From NCBI RefSeq assembly GCF_000315915.1, contig NC_020192.1:434001-498000 (forward strand): a DNA stretch of 64,000 bases, written 5' to 3'. The translations under genes were made by a program, and so were the position numbers. Source of the DNA: Henningerozyma blattae CBS 6284 (lineage: Eukaryota > Ascomycota > Saccharomycetes > Saccharomycetales > Saccharomycetaceae). This document shows positions 40,850 through 50,585 of this stretch, piece by piece. The notes below the pieces were generated by a model. That model did no database searches and was not told where the DNA came from. It saw only the letters and a program-made list of their open reading frames with translations. Each line of letters starts with the position of its first letter. Position 1 is the stretch's first letter.

Positions 40850-42271
40850 TCAGAATCTGATTTTTTTCTCATTTTTTTTCCTTTCTTCATATTTAAATAC
40901 AGTCCCCACAATTTGCTTTTTCCTTTCTGGAACAAATGCCATATCCTTTCTATGACGTCTTTCATTATTTTCTCTTCTCTTTATAGATTGAATTTCAATC
41001 TTTTTAATTTCTTGAGCCTTTTTAATGACTTGTGGTAAATGTCTATGTCTATTAATTCTTTTAATTTCCGGCATATGTTTAAATCTTTCTTTTAATTTTT
41101 CATCATATTCTAATTTATTCTTTTCACGAGTAGTCTTTACATTTGATCTTTCCCAAGCTTTTGATCTCCATAATCTAACATTCCCATCATCAGAACCTGA
41201 AATGATATATTTACTATCCATGGAGAATTTGACTTGGAAAACATGTTGCATTCTTCTTGTATGATAAATTTCACGAGAATGACCATGTTTAATATTATAA
41301 ATTCTAATAGTTTTATCATAGGAACCTGTTACTATTTCTTGACCTGTTGGAGAGAAATCTACATCCATGACAGCACTAACATGATCTTTGAATACATTCA
41401 AAGCACGAGACATATATCTCATATCATAATAATAAGAATTTTGGTCTTCATTTGCTGTAACAAAATTGAAAGCTTCCATGGGATTCCAACAAAGAGAATT
41501 AGTTCTCATTGTTTGAACGATTTTTTGTGTTGGAGAATTTGTTCTTAAATCATAAAGGACGATGGAATTATCACTACCTGTACTTGCTAATATATCATGT
41601 TCATTTTGATTAAATTTGACATTTGTTACATTATCAGCCCCCCAAGATAGATTTGATATTGGATTTGATCTATTAGAATCCCATAATTCTATCATGGGAC
41701 CACCAGTGACAAAAGTAGGGTCTATTCTATGATGATCCAAACCTTGAATGGCATTTTGAGAATAAAACGTTTTAATCAATCCATTGGAAGTATTATTGTC
41801 ATTGTCATCTTCATTTTTATTATCAGCAAAATCATCACTTTCAATCGACCATAATTTAATCATCTTGTCATCACCAGCAGATAACATGAATTGTTTATTT
41901 TTTTCAGAAACAGGTGTGACACAAAGACCTGTGACAAGACCGTAATGGGCTTTAAAGGAAGCATATTCTTCACGAGTGGACATATTCCAATATTTGATGA
42001 TCCCATCAGCTGAAGCTGAAGCTAATTTATTTAAATTGTTATAATTTTTGGCAATATGATAAACCCCATCTCTATGACCCAAGCCAAGTTGGCCTATAAA
42101 AGGTTGAGCAAACATTCTCTCTAACTTGGTGGCATTTAGGGCTTTTTTATATTCTCTTGCTCTTTCAAAAGGATGTAATTCTGGATTCAAGTTTCTTGGC
42201 AGTTGAGATTCTTGAGTGTTTTTAATGGGGACATAATCATCTGCACTTCTTTTAATTGTTTTAATCTTCAT
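40850..42271 (-). CDS. SOF1: SSU processome WD40 protein Sof1
   Basis: Essential U3 snoRNP/SSU-processome protein for 18S rRNA maturation in the nucleolus. The conserved start is MKIKTIKRSADDYVPIKNTQ with LPRNLNPELHPFERAREY. WD40 repeats follow (LASASADGIIKYWNMSTRE, MLSAGDDKMIKLWSIE, LASTGSDNSIVLYDLR, IVTGSYDKTIRIYNIKHG, IISGSDDGNVRLWRSKAWERS). The basic Sof1 C-terminal domain closes the protein (INRHRHLPQVIKKAQEIKK). 473 residues (489 in S. cerevisiae), no anomalies. The promoter holds PAC-type motifs. The adjacent upstream gene is YEH1, as at YLL011W-YLL012W. Confidence 0.96.
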   Translation of the reverse strand: MKIKTIKRSADDYVPIKNTQESQLPRNLNPELHPFERAREYKKALNATKLERMFAQPFIGQLGLGHRDGVYHIAKNYNNLNKLASASADGIIKYWNMSTREEYASFKAHYGLVTGLCVTPVSEKNKQFMLSAGDDKMIKLWSIESDDFADNKNEDDNDNNTSNGLIKTFYSQNAIQGLDHHRIDPTFVTGGPMIELWDSNRSNPISNLSWGADNVTNVKFNQNEHDILASTGSDNSIVLYDLRTNSPTQKIVQTMRTNSLCWNPMEAFNFVTANEDQNSYYYDMRYMSRALNVFKDHVSAVMDVDFSPTGQEIVTGSYDKTIRIYNIKHGHSREIYHTRRMQHVFQVKFSMDSKYIISGSDDGNVRLWRSKAWERSNVKTTREKNKLEYDEKLKERFKHMPEIKRINRHRHLPQVIKKAQEIKKIEIQSIKRRENNERRHRKDMAFVPERKKQIVGTVFKYEERKKNEKKIRF

Positions 42272-42477
42272 TGTAACGGTGTGGTGGGGGGGGGGGGGGG
42301 TGGTGAGTGGAAGCGCGATGGAGGGGGGATGGATGAGGTAACTTGATGAGATGAGCTTAGTTTAAATAAAAACGCTAAAAAAAGTTTTTACTATATTTTT
42401 TTTTCTTTTTTTTTAAATGATATAAATTTTCAAATCACGCGTTGAAAAAAAACAAAAAAAAAAGGAAGCATATACAT
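42272..42477 (-). promoter_or_regulatory. SOF1: SOF1 promoter with G15 tract and PAC/RRPE-like motifs
   Basis: 206 bp only. A run of 15 G lies at 42286-42300, just 15 bp before the start codon, so the mRNA leader, if it reaches that far, holds 15 C. GATGAG occurs at 42332-42337 and 42345-42350, and GATGAGCT, the PAC core, at 42350-42357. AAATTTTCA at 42424-42432 resembles RRPE. This is the expected architecture of a ribosome-biogenesis promoter. Confidence 0.7.
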
Positions 42478-44043
42478 TCATGCCAAATTCTCTACTAGAG
42501 GAACACCGATTTTCTCAATCACGTCATGAGCCCAAAGGACGTCTAAATGGGAATAATTATCTAGGATCCAAATCTTGTAAATCTTTGAAGACTCGTAATT
42601 TGTGAAATGGTCGACAAGACGTTTCCCATCGACGAGTCGATCTTGTTTCGGTATAAACATTAGAATTCTGGGGAAATCTAGTACAGAATCACGTATTGTA
42701 TTTGTAGATTCTATATTTGCATCTTTCAAATGGTTTTTCAAAGGGAACCAAATTTTCTTGTCAGGAAACATTCTTGAAGAACCGTATTTGAATGAAATTC
42801 TCTTTGGGTTTGGTGATAACCACCATTTCATCAATTCATTAGAGATGTGAACTGGGGAAAATAAAAAATGTCTGTTTCTTAACTTGCGATCCCAAAGAGT
42901 ATCATTCCAATCGAAAAGATAATTGAACATGATGTAGGATAAGAAGGAGAATAATTTTGTTCCGACCATCCAATTTCTCATAAACATCATCAGGGGCATG
43001 AATGATGATTCTCCAAATAACCAGGGGGAATCGACAGCGTTGGACATGAATCTAACGAAGAATTTCTCGTCCAATAATGGACCTGGATAAATGGCCGGAG
43101 CCAATGCGACGAAATTATCTATCTTATCAATCAATTTGAAATTAGTATTATCATCTTTATAAATTTGATGAGTATTGATCAATGCCAAGAAGGATTGAGT
43201 AGTTCCTTGAGAATGACCGATGAGGGTCAACTTGGGGAATTGGGTTGTTTTGAGGATATGGGAGATTAAAGCTTTAAGATCGAGTCTTGCCATATCGTAT
43301 AAATTCCAATTCCATCTTTGTTTCCAATTTCGGACTTTTGATTTATTAAATTTTTTTTGCAATCCACATCTATTATTACCTAACCAAACATCGAATCCCG
43401 AGATGAATAAATAATAGGCCAAGGATTTTTTCCCTGAAGAGGCAAATGCGCCGGCGCTTTGTAATAGACCATGTAATAGTAAGATTGGTTTCCTGTTTGT
43501 AGAGTCTACAAGAGGGGAAGTCATATGGAGTAAATCCAGGATGAACCCATCGTCAGTTTCTATTTCCAAAGAAGTGATTTGAATATCATATTGGTTGTAA
43601 TAGTAATCCAAAGAGGCTACCAGTTTGGAATCTTCCATGTTTAATAATTCGTCATATGGATTATCTGTATTTGGATCACTTGCTGGAAGAGATTGTACGA
43701 CGTCATGATGGATGAAGGGGGAGGGGGAGGGTGAGGGGGAGGGCGAAGGGCAATTGGGTGATAGTAAATTTGAGTTTGAGTTAGATCTAGATCTGGATCT
43801 GGATCTAGATCTTGACCGTGATGATCTGGATCTGGATCTGGATCTGGCACTAGATTCAGGTCGCAGCGATGTTCTTGCGACTGTGGCACTGGTGTTTCCT
43901 TGTACTGGAGTGTCGATGATCGGAGAAGCCTTTTGTGTATGACTGGCAAACCAATGATGGCAGAGTGACAGTATGAACAGAGTCGATAGAAAGAAGAAGA
44001 GGACGATGTTGGAGGATATTTGATGGAGCAGATGGAGGAACAT
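42478..44043 (-). CDS. YEH1: steryl ester hydrolase Yeh1
   Basis: Acid-lipase-type alpha/beta hydrolase that splits steryl esters; Yeh1 is on lipid droplets, its duplicate Yeh2 at the plasma membrane. One N-terminal membrane helix lies at about residues 11-32 (NIVLFFFLSTLFILSLCHHW). A low-complexity stretch of RS dipeptides and PSPSPS follows (about 65-110). The lipase domain has LLLHGLLQSAGAFASSG with oxyanion-type HG, the nucleophile in LTLIGHSQGTTQS near residue 275, the Asp in PKQDRLVDG and the His in NYSHLDVLWAHD. 521 residues, near the family size (Yeh1 573, Yeh2 538). Position beside SOF1 and PUF3 supports YEH1 over YEH2. Confidence 0.9.
   Translation of the reverse strand: MFLHLLHQISSNIVLFFFLSTLFILSLCHHWFASHTQKASPIIDTPVQGNTSATVARTSLRPESSARSRSRSRSSRSRSRSRSRSRSNSNSNLLSPNCPSPSPSPSPSPFIHHDVVQSLPASDPNTDNPYDELLNMEDSKLVASLDYYYNQYDIQITSLEIETDDGFILDLLHMTSPLVDSTNRKPILLLHGLLQSAGAFASSGKKSLAYYLFISGFDVWLGNNRCGLQKKFNKSKVRNWKQRWNWNLYDMARLDLKALISHILKTTQFPKLTLIGHSQGTTQSFLALINTHQIYKDDNTNFKLIDKIDNFVALAPAIYPGPLLDEKFFVRFMSNAVDSPWLFGESSFMPLMMFMRNWMVGTKLFSFLSYIMFNYLFDWNDTLWDRKLRNRHFLFSPVHISNELMKWWLSPNPKRISFKYGSSRMFPDKKIWFPLKNHLKDANIESTNTIRDSVLDFPRILMFIPKQDRLVDGKRLVDHFTNYESSKIYKIWILDNYSHLDVLWAHDVIEKIGVPLVENLA
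43717..43743 (+). repeat. G-quadruplex-type motif within YEH1
   Basis: Five runs of three to five G (43717-43721, 43723-43727, 43729-43731, 43735-43739, 43741-43743) with loops of one or three bases on the plus strand. They are the complement of codons for the Pro-Ser repeat in YEH1. The pattern fits an intramolecular G-quadruplex with short loops. Confidence 0.8.
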
Positions 44044-46773
44044 TCTCGGTTTAGTTCTTGGCTTACTTTAAAAGGTATTGTTTTTTTTTGTTGGCATCCA
44101 CGCGTCGGTGCGTGTTTTGTAGGGCTTGGCGAGTGCCAGCTGAGCTCAAAACTCGAAACTCACTTGCTCCACTTGCGAGTCACATGTGCTAACGGATGTC
44201 TTGTTTCCCGCTTGTTTCCCGCTTGTTTCCCGCCCGCTTCCCATCCGCTCCCCCAAACGCCCCTCACGTGCTCGCTTACCCGGCCACCCGCAGCCCCGTC
44301 AAAAACCATAAAATTTAAAAAGAAAAGATCCAGCGCCACGCGATGCCTGTCTGATATAGAGACGCCACCGCATCCAAACAACCGCCCACGCCAGCACCAA
44401 GCAGCCAGCAGATTCGCCACCCCCCCCAGCTCGCACACTGCCTGCACATCCCACCTTACTCGCTCACCACACACGCCCTGTCTGCCACCCCCCCCATCGC
44501 CTCCTCCCTCCGACAACGCCTTCCCGTCGCGCGCTGCCAGCCCAGCAGAAGCCCTGCTGGGCTCGTCGTCGCAGCACGTGCCAGCCGCCCAGCCCTCGTC
44601 CGGGCTGGACCACGAGCTGGCCTCCATCGTCTCGTCACTGAACTCGCTGGCTGCGCCCCAGCCGGCGCCAGGCCGCCCATGCCACGTGACGCGGTCGCTG
44701 AACTTTCCATTGCATCCGGCACAGCCGCCGATTGTGCAGCTTGCACCTCAGCCTGTGTATGCAGGGTCGAATGGTAATGGTAATGGTAATGGTAATGTTA
44801 GTGCAAACGCCAACGCTATGACATCTGGCACAGCAGCCTCCACCTTGGCTGTCCCCAATGCAAGTGCAAACCCTCATGCCACTGCCTCCTCGGTAGCCAG
44901 CACCATCCCTCAACGTGCCTTGACTCCAGTATCAGCCGTCACGGCTCCCAATATCAACTACTTCTCATCCACGGCCTTGCCACAAAACGCTCAGCCGGCT
45001 AATGGCTTTTTTGAAAGTCTGGGCCAATCATTGGTCGATGGGACTCGTGAATTGGAAAAATCAAATAACCAGCAGCCATACGTCTACCATTCGCCAACTT
45101 CGCCATGGAACGAAAAAATCCCGGCAAACATGAACCTAAGTACCAGTCCTACAGCCATGCCCGGCGTCATGCCCGGTGCCTTGCCCAACGGTAATCCCAA
45201 CGCATTCCCTAACCCTTATGTGTTTTTCGAAAGCATGTACAAAGGCGGTAGCAACAACACGAATAATGACTCTCCATCGAATTATAAGAAAGACCGCAAG
45301 AAGAACAACTCTGCCATCTTGAACCAATTACCCAATGCTGCAAGTGCAAATGTAAATGTAAATGCAAATTCAAATGCAACTGCAACTGCAACTGCAACTG
45401 CAACTGCAACCGCACATGCCAAGAAGTATCTCCAGATCAATCCATATCTGGAGCTGCCTCCAGATATGGAAAAACCCATTGCCAAGAAAAAGGACTCCTC
45501 TTCCAAGAACAAGCAATCTTTAAATCCCAACACAAACGCAAACGCCACCGTGTCTTCCTCGTCCTCCTCAGCTCCTTCACAAACCAGATCGCAATTGTTG
45601 GAAGAATTCAGAAACTCCGGCAATAATAACAACTCATACACCTTGACAAGTATCTTGGGCCACACACTGGAATTCTGCAAAGATCAACATGGGTCTCGTT
45701 TCATCCAACACCAATTATCCATTGCCTCCCCCTCCGAAAGAGAAGTCATCTTCAACGAACTAAGAGACCATATCTTGGAACTCACAAACGACGTCTTTGG
45801 CAATTATGTCATCCAGAAATTCTTCGAATTCGGGTCAGATAAACAAAAGGAAATCCTATTGTCGTTTTTCAAAAATAAGATCCTCAAACTATCCACCCAA
45901 ATGTACGCCTGTCGTGTCATACAAAAGGCACTCGAGTTTATCAACTTGAACCAAAGAATAGCCTTGGTCATGGAACTTTCCAATAATATCCTCCAAATGA
46001 TCAAAGATCAAAATGGGAACCATGTGATCCAGAAATCAATAGAAACCATCCCGATCAAATTCTTGCCCTTTATATTAAATTCTTTAATTGGCCAAATTTA
46101 TCATCTATCCACTCATGCCTATGGTTGTCGTGTTATTCAAAGATTGTTGAAATTCGGCACTGTGGCTGATCAATCCATCATCTTGGATGAATTACAAAAT
46201 TTTATCCTCTACTTGATCCAAGATCAATATGGTAATTATGTCATACAACATATCTTGGAGACAAACCCCATGTCCAAAGATTCATCTAAAGATGCAGATG
46301 CAGATGCAGATGCTTCTTCTTCTTCCAAAGAAATTTCTCCTGCAACTGATATGGCCACCGTCTCCGACTTATGTCCCAAGATGATTCAAACAAAACAAGA
46401 AATTATAGAAATAGTATCAAACAATATAGTAGAATTCTCAAAACACAAGTTTGCCTCCAATGTCGTCGAGAAGGCCATCGTCTACGGCAATGAACCCCAA
46501 AGAAAATTGTTGATGTCCAAGATCTTGCCTAAAAACGAATCCGAAGCTTCCAATCTACAAGATAATTCTCCAATGACCTTGATGCTAAGAGATCAATTTG
46601 CAAACTATGTAGTACAGAAACTAGTAATTGTATCCAAGGGCAACGACAAAAAATTAATCGTCATCTCCATCAGATCCTACCTGGATAAATTGAACAAATC
46701 AAATTCATTGGGAAATAGACATTTAGCAAGTGTTGAAAAATTGGCTTCCCTAGTAGAATCTGTAGAAATATAG
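44020..46773 (+). CDS. PUF3: Pumilio-family mRNA regulator Puf3 (start uncertain)
   Basis: RNA-binding protein that represses and localises nuclear-encoded mitochondrial mRNAs. Eight Pumilio repeats cover about 45655-46700 (LEFCKDQHGSRFIQHQL, LTNDVFGNYVIQKFFEFG, LSTQMYACRVIQKALEF, MIKDQNGNHVIQKSIE, LSTHAYGCRVIQRLL, LIQDQYGNYVIQHIL, FSKHKFASNVVEKAI, MLRDQFANYVVQKLV). Conserved N-terminal motifs are present: DHELASIVSSLNSL (44611-44652), close to the S. cerevisiae N-terminus, and GFFESLGQSLVDGTRELE (about 45004-45057). The coordinates give the whole open frame. The only AUGs before the first motif are at 44020, 44023 and 44032, inside the divergent YEH1 coding sequence; the next is at 44818. 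Promoter-like sites at 44265-44322 make 44020 doubtful. Acidic and Ala/Asn/Thr repeats fill the linkers. Confidence 0.85.
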   Translation: MMEQMEEHSRFSSWLTLKGIVFFCWHPRVGACFVGLGECQLSSKLETHLLHLRVTCANGCLVSRLFPACFPPASHPLPQTPLTCSLTRPPAAPSKTIKFKKKRSSATRCLSDIETPPHPNNRPRQHQAASRFATPPSSHTACTSHLTRSPHTPCLPPPPSPPPSDNAFPSRAASPAEALLGSSSQHVPAAQPSSGLDHELASIVSSLNSLAAPQPAPGRPCHVTRSLNFPLHPAQPPIVQLAPQPVYAGSNGNGNGNGNVSANANAMTSGTAASTLAVPNASANPHATASSVASTIPQRALTPVSAVTAPNINYFSSTALPQNAQPANGFFESLGQSLVDGTRELEKSNNQQPYVYHSPTSPWNEKIPANMNLSTSPTAMPGVMPGALPNGNPNAFPNPYVFFESMYKGGSNNTNNDSPSNYKKDRKKNNSAILNQLPNAASANVNVNANSNATATATATATATAHAKKYLQINPYLELPPDMEKPIAKKKDSSSKNKQSLNPNTNANATVSSSSSSAPSQTRSQLLEEFRNSGNNNNSYTLTSILGHTLEFCKDQHGSRFIQHQLSIASPSEREVIFNELRDHILELTNDVFGNYVIQKFFEFGSDKQKEILLSFFKNKILKLSTQMYACRVIQKALEFINLNQRIALVMELSNNILQMIKDQNGNHVIQKSIETIPIKFLPFILNSLIGQIYHLSTHAYGCRVIQRLLKFGTVADQSIILDELQNFILYLIQDQYGNYVIQHILETNPMSKDSSKDADADADASSSSKEISPATDMATVSDLCPKMIQTKQEIIEIVSNNIVEFSKHKFASNVVEKAIVYGNEPQRKLLMSKILPKNESEASNLQDNSPMTLMLRDQFANYVVQKLVIVSKGNDKKLIVISIRSYLDKLNKSNSLGNRHLASVEKLASLVESVEI
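44265..44322 (+). promoter_or_regulatory. PUF3: probable PUF3 core promoter: CACGTG, Reb1 site, TATA-like
   Basis: CACGTG (44265-44270), the Reb1 core TTACCCG (44276-44282) and the AT-rich element CATAAAATTTAAAAAG (44307-44322) lie in order in an otherwise very GC-rich stretch. They sit between the YEH1 start (44043) and the first conserved Puf3 motif (44611), as a divergent promoter should. Confidence 0.55.
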
Positions 46774-46926
46774 ATGATTTTTTACCCTCTTGTCTCGCCC
46801 CGCCCTTCCACAACTCTCATCCCCCCCCTCTGCATCTTGTTAATACAATTATACACCTGTTATCTATATATCTTACTTCTTATATATCTGTCTATATCAA
46901 CAACTATATATATATATATATTCTCT

Positions 46927-47247
46927 TCATCCAACAATGGCATAACTAAATGTCCACGACATCACATACCCTGTTAGTTCACGAACAAAATTATCCATGA
47001 AAATCTCCTGTAACGGGTTCACGTAATATTTAACAGGTTGGAATTTACATAATATCCCAATATACAATAAATTGATAAAACAGAACCCAATGAAAAACAT
47101 TGCAAACCCTTGAAGCGATTCTAATTGTAATATACCGGATCCCAATCCAAACAATAACGTCGTGATGTCTTGAACGTATAACAATCGTTGTTTGTTGATT
47201 TGAATGTTTGTGCTAGATTTCACTTGAGAAAACATATCCTCACTCAT
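46927..47247 (-). CDS. EMC6: ER membrane complex subunit Emc6
   Basis: Small core subunit of the ER membrane protein complex (EMC), the insertase for tail-anchored and multipass proteins. 106 residues (108 in S. cerevisiae). Three hydrophobic segments: about 25-45 (DITTLLFGLGSGILQLESL), 48-66 (AMFFIGFCFINLLYIGIL) and 88-104 (ELTGYVMSWTFSYAIVG). The family start MSEDMFSQVKSSTNIQINKQRLLYVQD is present. Its place next to PUF3 matches YLL013C-YLL014W. The leader upstream of the ATG is a 13-bp minisatellite. Confidence 0.94.
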   Translation of the reverse strand: MSEDMFSQVKSSTNIQINKQRLLYVQDITTLLFGLGSGILQLESLQGFAMFFIGFCFINLLYIGILCKFQPVKYYVNPLQEIFMDNFVRELTGYVMSWTFSYAIVG

Positions 47248-48347
47248 ATTGTGCTGGGTGTTTGTGTTGGGTGTTTGTGTTGGGTGTTTGTACTGGGCGT
47301 TTGTGCTGGGCGTTTGTGCTGGGGCGTTTACCTTTGCTCAGTCGATATCTAATTGTCATTTTAAATAGCCATTACTTTTTTTAAAACCTTTGATATTTTC
47401 GCCCCGCTTCAATATCTTCAAAAAAAAAAAATAAATAAAATAAAATTTACAATTAGAGCTGCCCTGTATTAACATCTTTTTTTTTGAATGTAAATTAATT
47501 GGAATTCTTGCAAGATTTTTAAAGAGGCAACTTAGTATATGACTAGTTGTAAATGCAATCTTTCAAGTACATTTCCTGTTGGAACCTCTAAACATAATAG
47601 TTTCAACTAAAGAATGGAAAAGTTAAAAGTAGACAATTCGAAACTTGGTCAATGACATTTAAATATTACAGACCTCAAAGAGGTACGATATTGAAACAAC
47701 GAATCTCTATCAATAGTTGAAGTAATAGATGTATCTATTACAGTAAATACTAGTAAAAACTTTGATCATTTTCAAGATTCTTTAGCAAGTAAATATACCA
47801 TTTTTCGTTTCAATACCCATTCTCTTCGATTATTAATTCTGAAGAATTCAACAATTTCAGAAAATTAACAATATTTAGAGTAATATTTTTTTTATCGGGT
47901 ATTTAGAAAAACTACGTTTAAAAGAGTTGTATCAAAACACATCTCTTATTGAACAAGTACCATTATTCTTGGAAATCTTTGGTACGTGCTTGTTCAAGAA
48001 TATTTGCATTCCAAAATATAAAATCACTTACTCTTTAATGATTAGGGTTCCAAGTAACACCTATGAAATATCCTGAAAGATATTCCTTAAAATAAATATA
48101 AAAAAATAACTCTATAATCGATTTGTAATAGTAATTTTAAAAATTTTATGTCAAAATCCATTACCGAATATGGTGAAATTTTCATTAATTGGAAAAAAAA
48201 AAATAAATAAACCGAGAATGAAGTAATGAAAAATTATTCGAGATGAGATTCGTATTTTTTATTTTTATTTTTATTACAAAGACTATTTATAAAGTTTAAT
48301 ACTTCCCAATACTCAACAAAAACAAGCCCAATTAGCCTTCTCTAATA
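47248..48347. promoter_or_regulatory. divergent intergenic region EMC6 / HGH1
   Basis: 1.1 kb between divergent genes. Apart from the minisatellite, the DNA is AT-rich with A runs (47420-47430, 48194-48205). Synteny with S. cerevisiae switches here from YLL014 to YGR187. I see no further gene and no complete LTR. Confidence 0.55.
47249..47331. repeat. 13-bp minisatellite abutting the EMC6 start codon
   Basis: Five to six tandem copies of TGTTTGTGYTGGG with small variants (GTACTGGG, CGTTTGTGCTGGG), beginning two bases before the EMC6 ATG. On the EMC6 strand the unit reads CCCARCACAAACA, giving a C/A-rich 5' leader. Confidence 0.9.
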
Positions 48348-49517
48348 ATGGCAAGTCAATTAGAAGAATTAGTCTCATTTTTACATTCACCTCAACCAGC
48401 AGTTCGTCAAATTGCGCTGGATAATTTGGTCGGGTTCAGTACAGGCCCTACTGCAAAGATCTTCAAATATGATAATTATAGAGCCATTGAAGATTTAATT
48501 GAATTGTCAAAGGAAAAATCAAAACTATTAGTCCAACAATCAATCACAATCTTAGCCAATCTTTGTGATGATATAACTATTCGTAAATTGATTGTGAAGA
48601 ATGTTAAATTTTTGGAATATCTTTCTTGGAAGATTTGTGATTTAAATAATACAGGTGCTGATATTATGTGTATTCTTTTAAGTAATTTGAGTAAAGAAGA
48701 TGAAGTTACTCAACTTTTCCAATTTGATAGAGAATCTACAAGTAAAGAAAATAATAAAATTTTATCAAAATTAGATAGAGAATTTTTTAAAAGTACTAAA
48801 ATAATGGATTGTTTAATGGATTGTTTTGTGAAAGGTTATGATAGACAATTAAATAAATATGCCAATTATGATTACTTGTCTTATTTTTTTGCCGATATTT
48901 CTAGATTTAGAAAAGGTAGAGAATACTTTATTACCAAGCAAAAATACGATGAAGTTATCCCAATATCTAAATTATTAGTATTTACAGAGAAATATGATTC
49001 TAAAACACGTAGAGAAGGGGTTGCCTCCACAATCAAGAATTCATTATTTGATAATGAAATGCACATGAAACTGTTGAGTGATCAAGATATTAATTTATTA
49101 CCATTTATCTTATTACCATTGGCAAGTGGTAATGAAGATGAAATGAAATTAGATGATGAAGATATGTTTAAATTACCAGATGAATTACAATTATTGGACG
49201 AAGAAAAGAAGAGAGACCCAGAGGTTCCTATTATTTGTAATCATTTAGAAAGTATCTTGCTATTGAGTACTACAAAAGATGGTAGAGAGTTTATGAGGAA
49301 CAGATCTGTATATCCGGTTGTTAGAGAATTACATAAAAATCTAAGTGACAATGATGATATTGACGAGTTGTGTAATAGAATAGTCAATGTATTGATGAGA
49401 GGGGAGGTAACTGATGATAAAGTGGAAGAATTGATGTCTAGAGCTGCAGATGATGAAGGAGAATCTAAGTACGATAGTGACGAGGAGGATGACGATGCGA
49501 TTGTTGAAGTTATATAG
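48348..49517 (+). CDS. HGH1: eEF2-folding chaperone Hgh1
   Basis: HEAT/armadillo-repeat protein that helps the TRiC chaperonin fold translation elongation factor 2. 389 residues (394 in S. cerevisiae). The family start is unmistakable: [20 protein letters not shown] followed by DNLVGFS. Further landmarks are [37 protein letters not shown] and [20 protein letters not shown]. The C-terminus is strongly acidic ([15 protein letters not shown]). ATG at 48348 in a normal A-rich context. Confidence 0.95.
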   Translation: MASQLEELVSFLHSPQPAVRQIALDNLVGFSTGPTAKIFKYDNYRAIEDLIELSKEKSKLLVQQSITILANLCDDITIRKLIVKNVKFLEYLSWKICDLNNTGADIMCILLSNLSKEDEVTQLFQFDRESTSKENNKILSKLDREFFKSTKIMDCLMDCFVKGYDRQLNKYANYDYLSYFFADISRFRKGREYFITKQKYDEVIPISKLLVFTEKYDSKTRREGVASTIKNSLFDNEMHMKLLSDQDINLLPFILLPLASGNEDEMKLDDEDMFKLPDELQLLDEEKKRDPEVPIICNHLESILLLSTTKDGREFMRNRSVYPVVRELHKNLSDNDDIDELCNRIVNVLMRGEVTDDKVEELMSRAADDEGESKYDSDEEDDDAIVEVI

Positions 49518-50585
49518 ACAACTTTATTATAATTATGTAATTTTAAAATTTGAATAAAAAAGAAAAAAAGAAAAATAAAACATGAAACAAAACAAGAAAA
49601 AGCAGCAATAAGAATGAATTTAAATTTGGCTAAATAAATTTGATCCAAGATACTTTTTTATTTTTATTATTTTTTATTTTATTTTATTTGGTCCGGAAAA
49701 GAATAGTAAAAATTTTATATATCAAAAGAATTACTTCAGGAAGTTTGGTAAACATATATCTGATAATTTTACTTTATTCTTAATAGTGCCTGGTGCCCAA
49801 ATATTTTTCTTTGGAGATTTCTTCTTCAAAATTATGAAAACTTGTACAGAAATTTATTTTTTTCACAAATAAAAGAAGATATGAATTGACTAGTTAAACC
49901 AGACTAAACAGTCACATAATATATAAAGTTTAAAACACATATACAATGATATACTCATGATTTTTGGTCATTTACTAGAGATAATTTTTAATAATAAGAA
50001 TAATATTTTTATCTCCAACCTTATTCACTTAGCTTCATTTTTCACATGTAATAAAATATCAATTTATTTAATATTTGTGTCAATGAAGATAAAATATCAT
50101 TATAAATTCTTTTGATTGGACATGCTCATGTAAATAATTATTTTTTTTAAATTTTTTTTCTTTGTTTGGTAGGCACTACGTATCTTGTTCAAAATAATTT
50201 AAATACATCACAAGATTTCTATTATAAGTAAAAACTTCGACCTAGGCAAATGGTAAAATGGATCAAGAGTTTTTTGATAAATCGAACTACTTTTGAGAGA
50301 ATTTTACTGATGAGCTTTTTTTTTATTTTAAAAGTTGCGGAGTTTTAGCTGTCAGAATCTGCTGCGGAGTATTGCTGACACGCGAGATATTTGCTGTAAA
50401 ACTCCGCAATTATTGCTGATGACAGCAAATGTACACAATGACAAGTTTGTGAAAAATCATTAATATAAAAGAAAGCCAAGATATTTGATTTTTGTAGAAA
50501 TATGATTGAAGTTAAGTTTTTGTCTTAAAAAAAATAAAATATCATCAATAAAATAATACAAATAACATAAAAACTTTTTATACCA
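49518..50585. promoter_or_regulatory. intergenic upstream of the metallothionein gene
   Basis: 1.07 kb of AT-rich DNA. The last 260 bp hold the dense regulatory cluster described separately (50335-50426) and a TATA box TATAAAA at 50464-50470. Nothing else was recognised. Confidence 0.6.
50335..50426 (+). promoter_or_regulatory. metallothionein upstream control cluster (GCTG and GCGGAGT elements)
   Basis: A perfect 13-bp inverted repeat, TTGCGGAGTTTTA (50335-50347) and TAAAACTCCGCAA (50397-50409), encloses 49 bp with another GCGGAGT near 50364. GCTG, the core of the copper-factor Ace1/Cup2 site, occurs at 50348, 50361, 50374, 50393 and 50415, and in reverse at 50423. TTTTAGCTGT and TTATTGCTGA fit the consensus HTHNNGCTGD. 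The TATA box is 38 bp downstream. Confidence 0.75.

Noticed and set aside
44160..44913. Several minus-strand frames opposite the 5' part of PUF3
   Set aside because: They arise because this stretch is GC-rich and therefore poor in stop codons. Their products are Gly/Arg/Cys-rich without any family pattern.
47577..47830. Possible solo LTR, because TGTTGGAA resembles the start of Ty1 delta elements
   Set aside because: Only the first eight bases fit; I find no matching end, no target-site duplication and no further LTR similarity.
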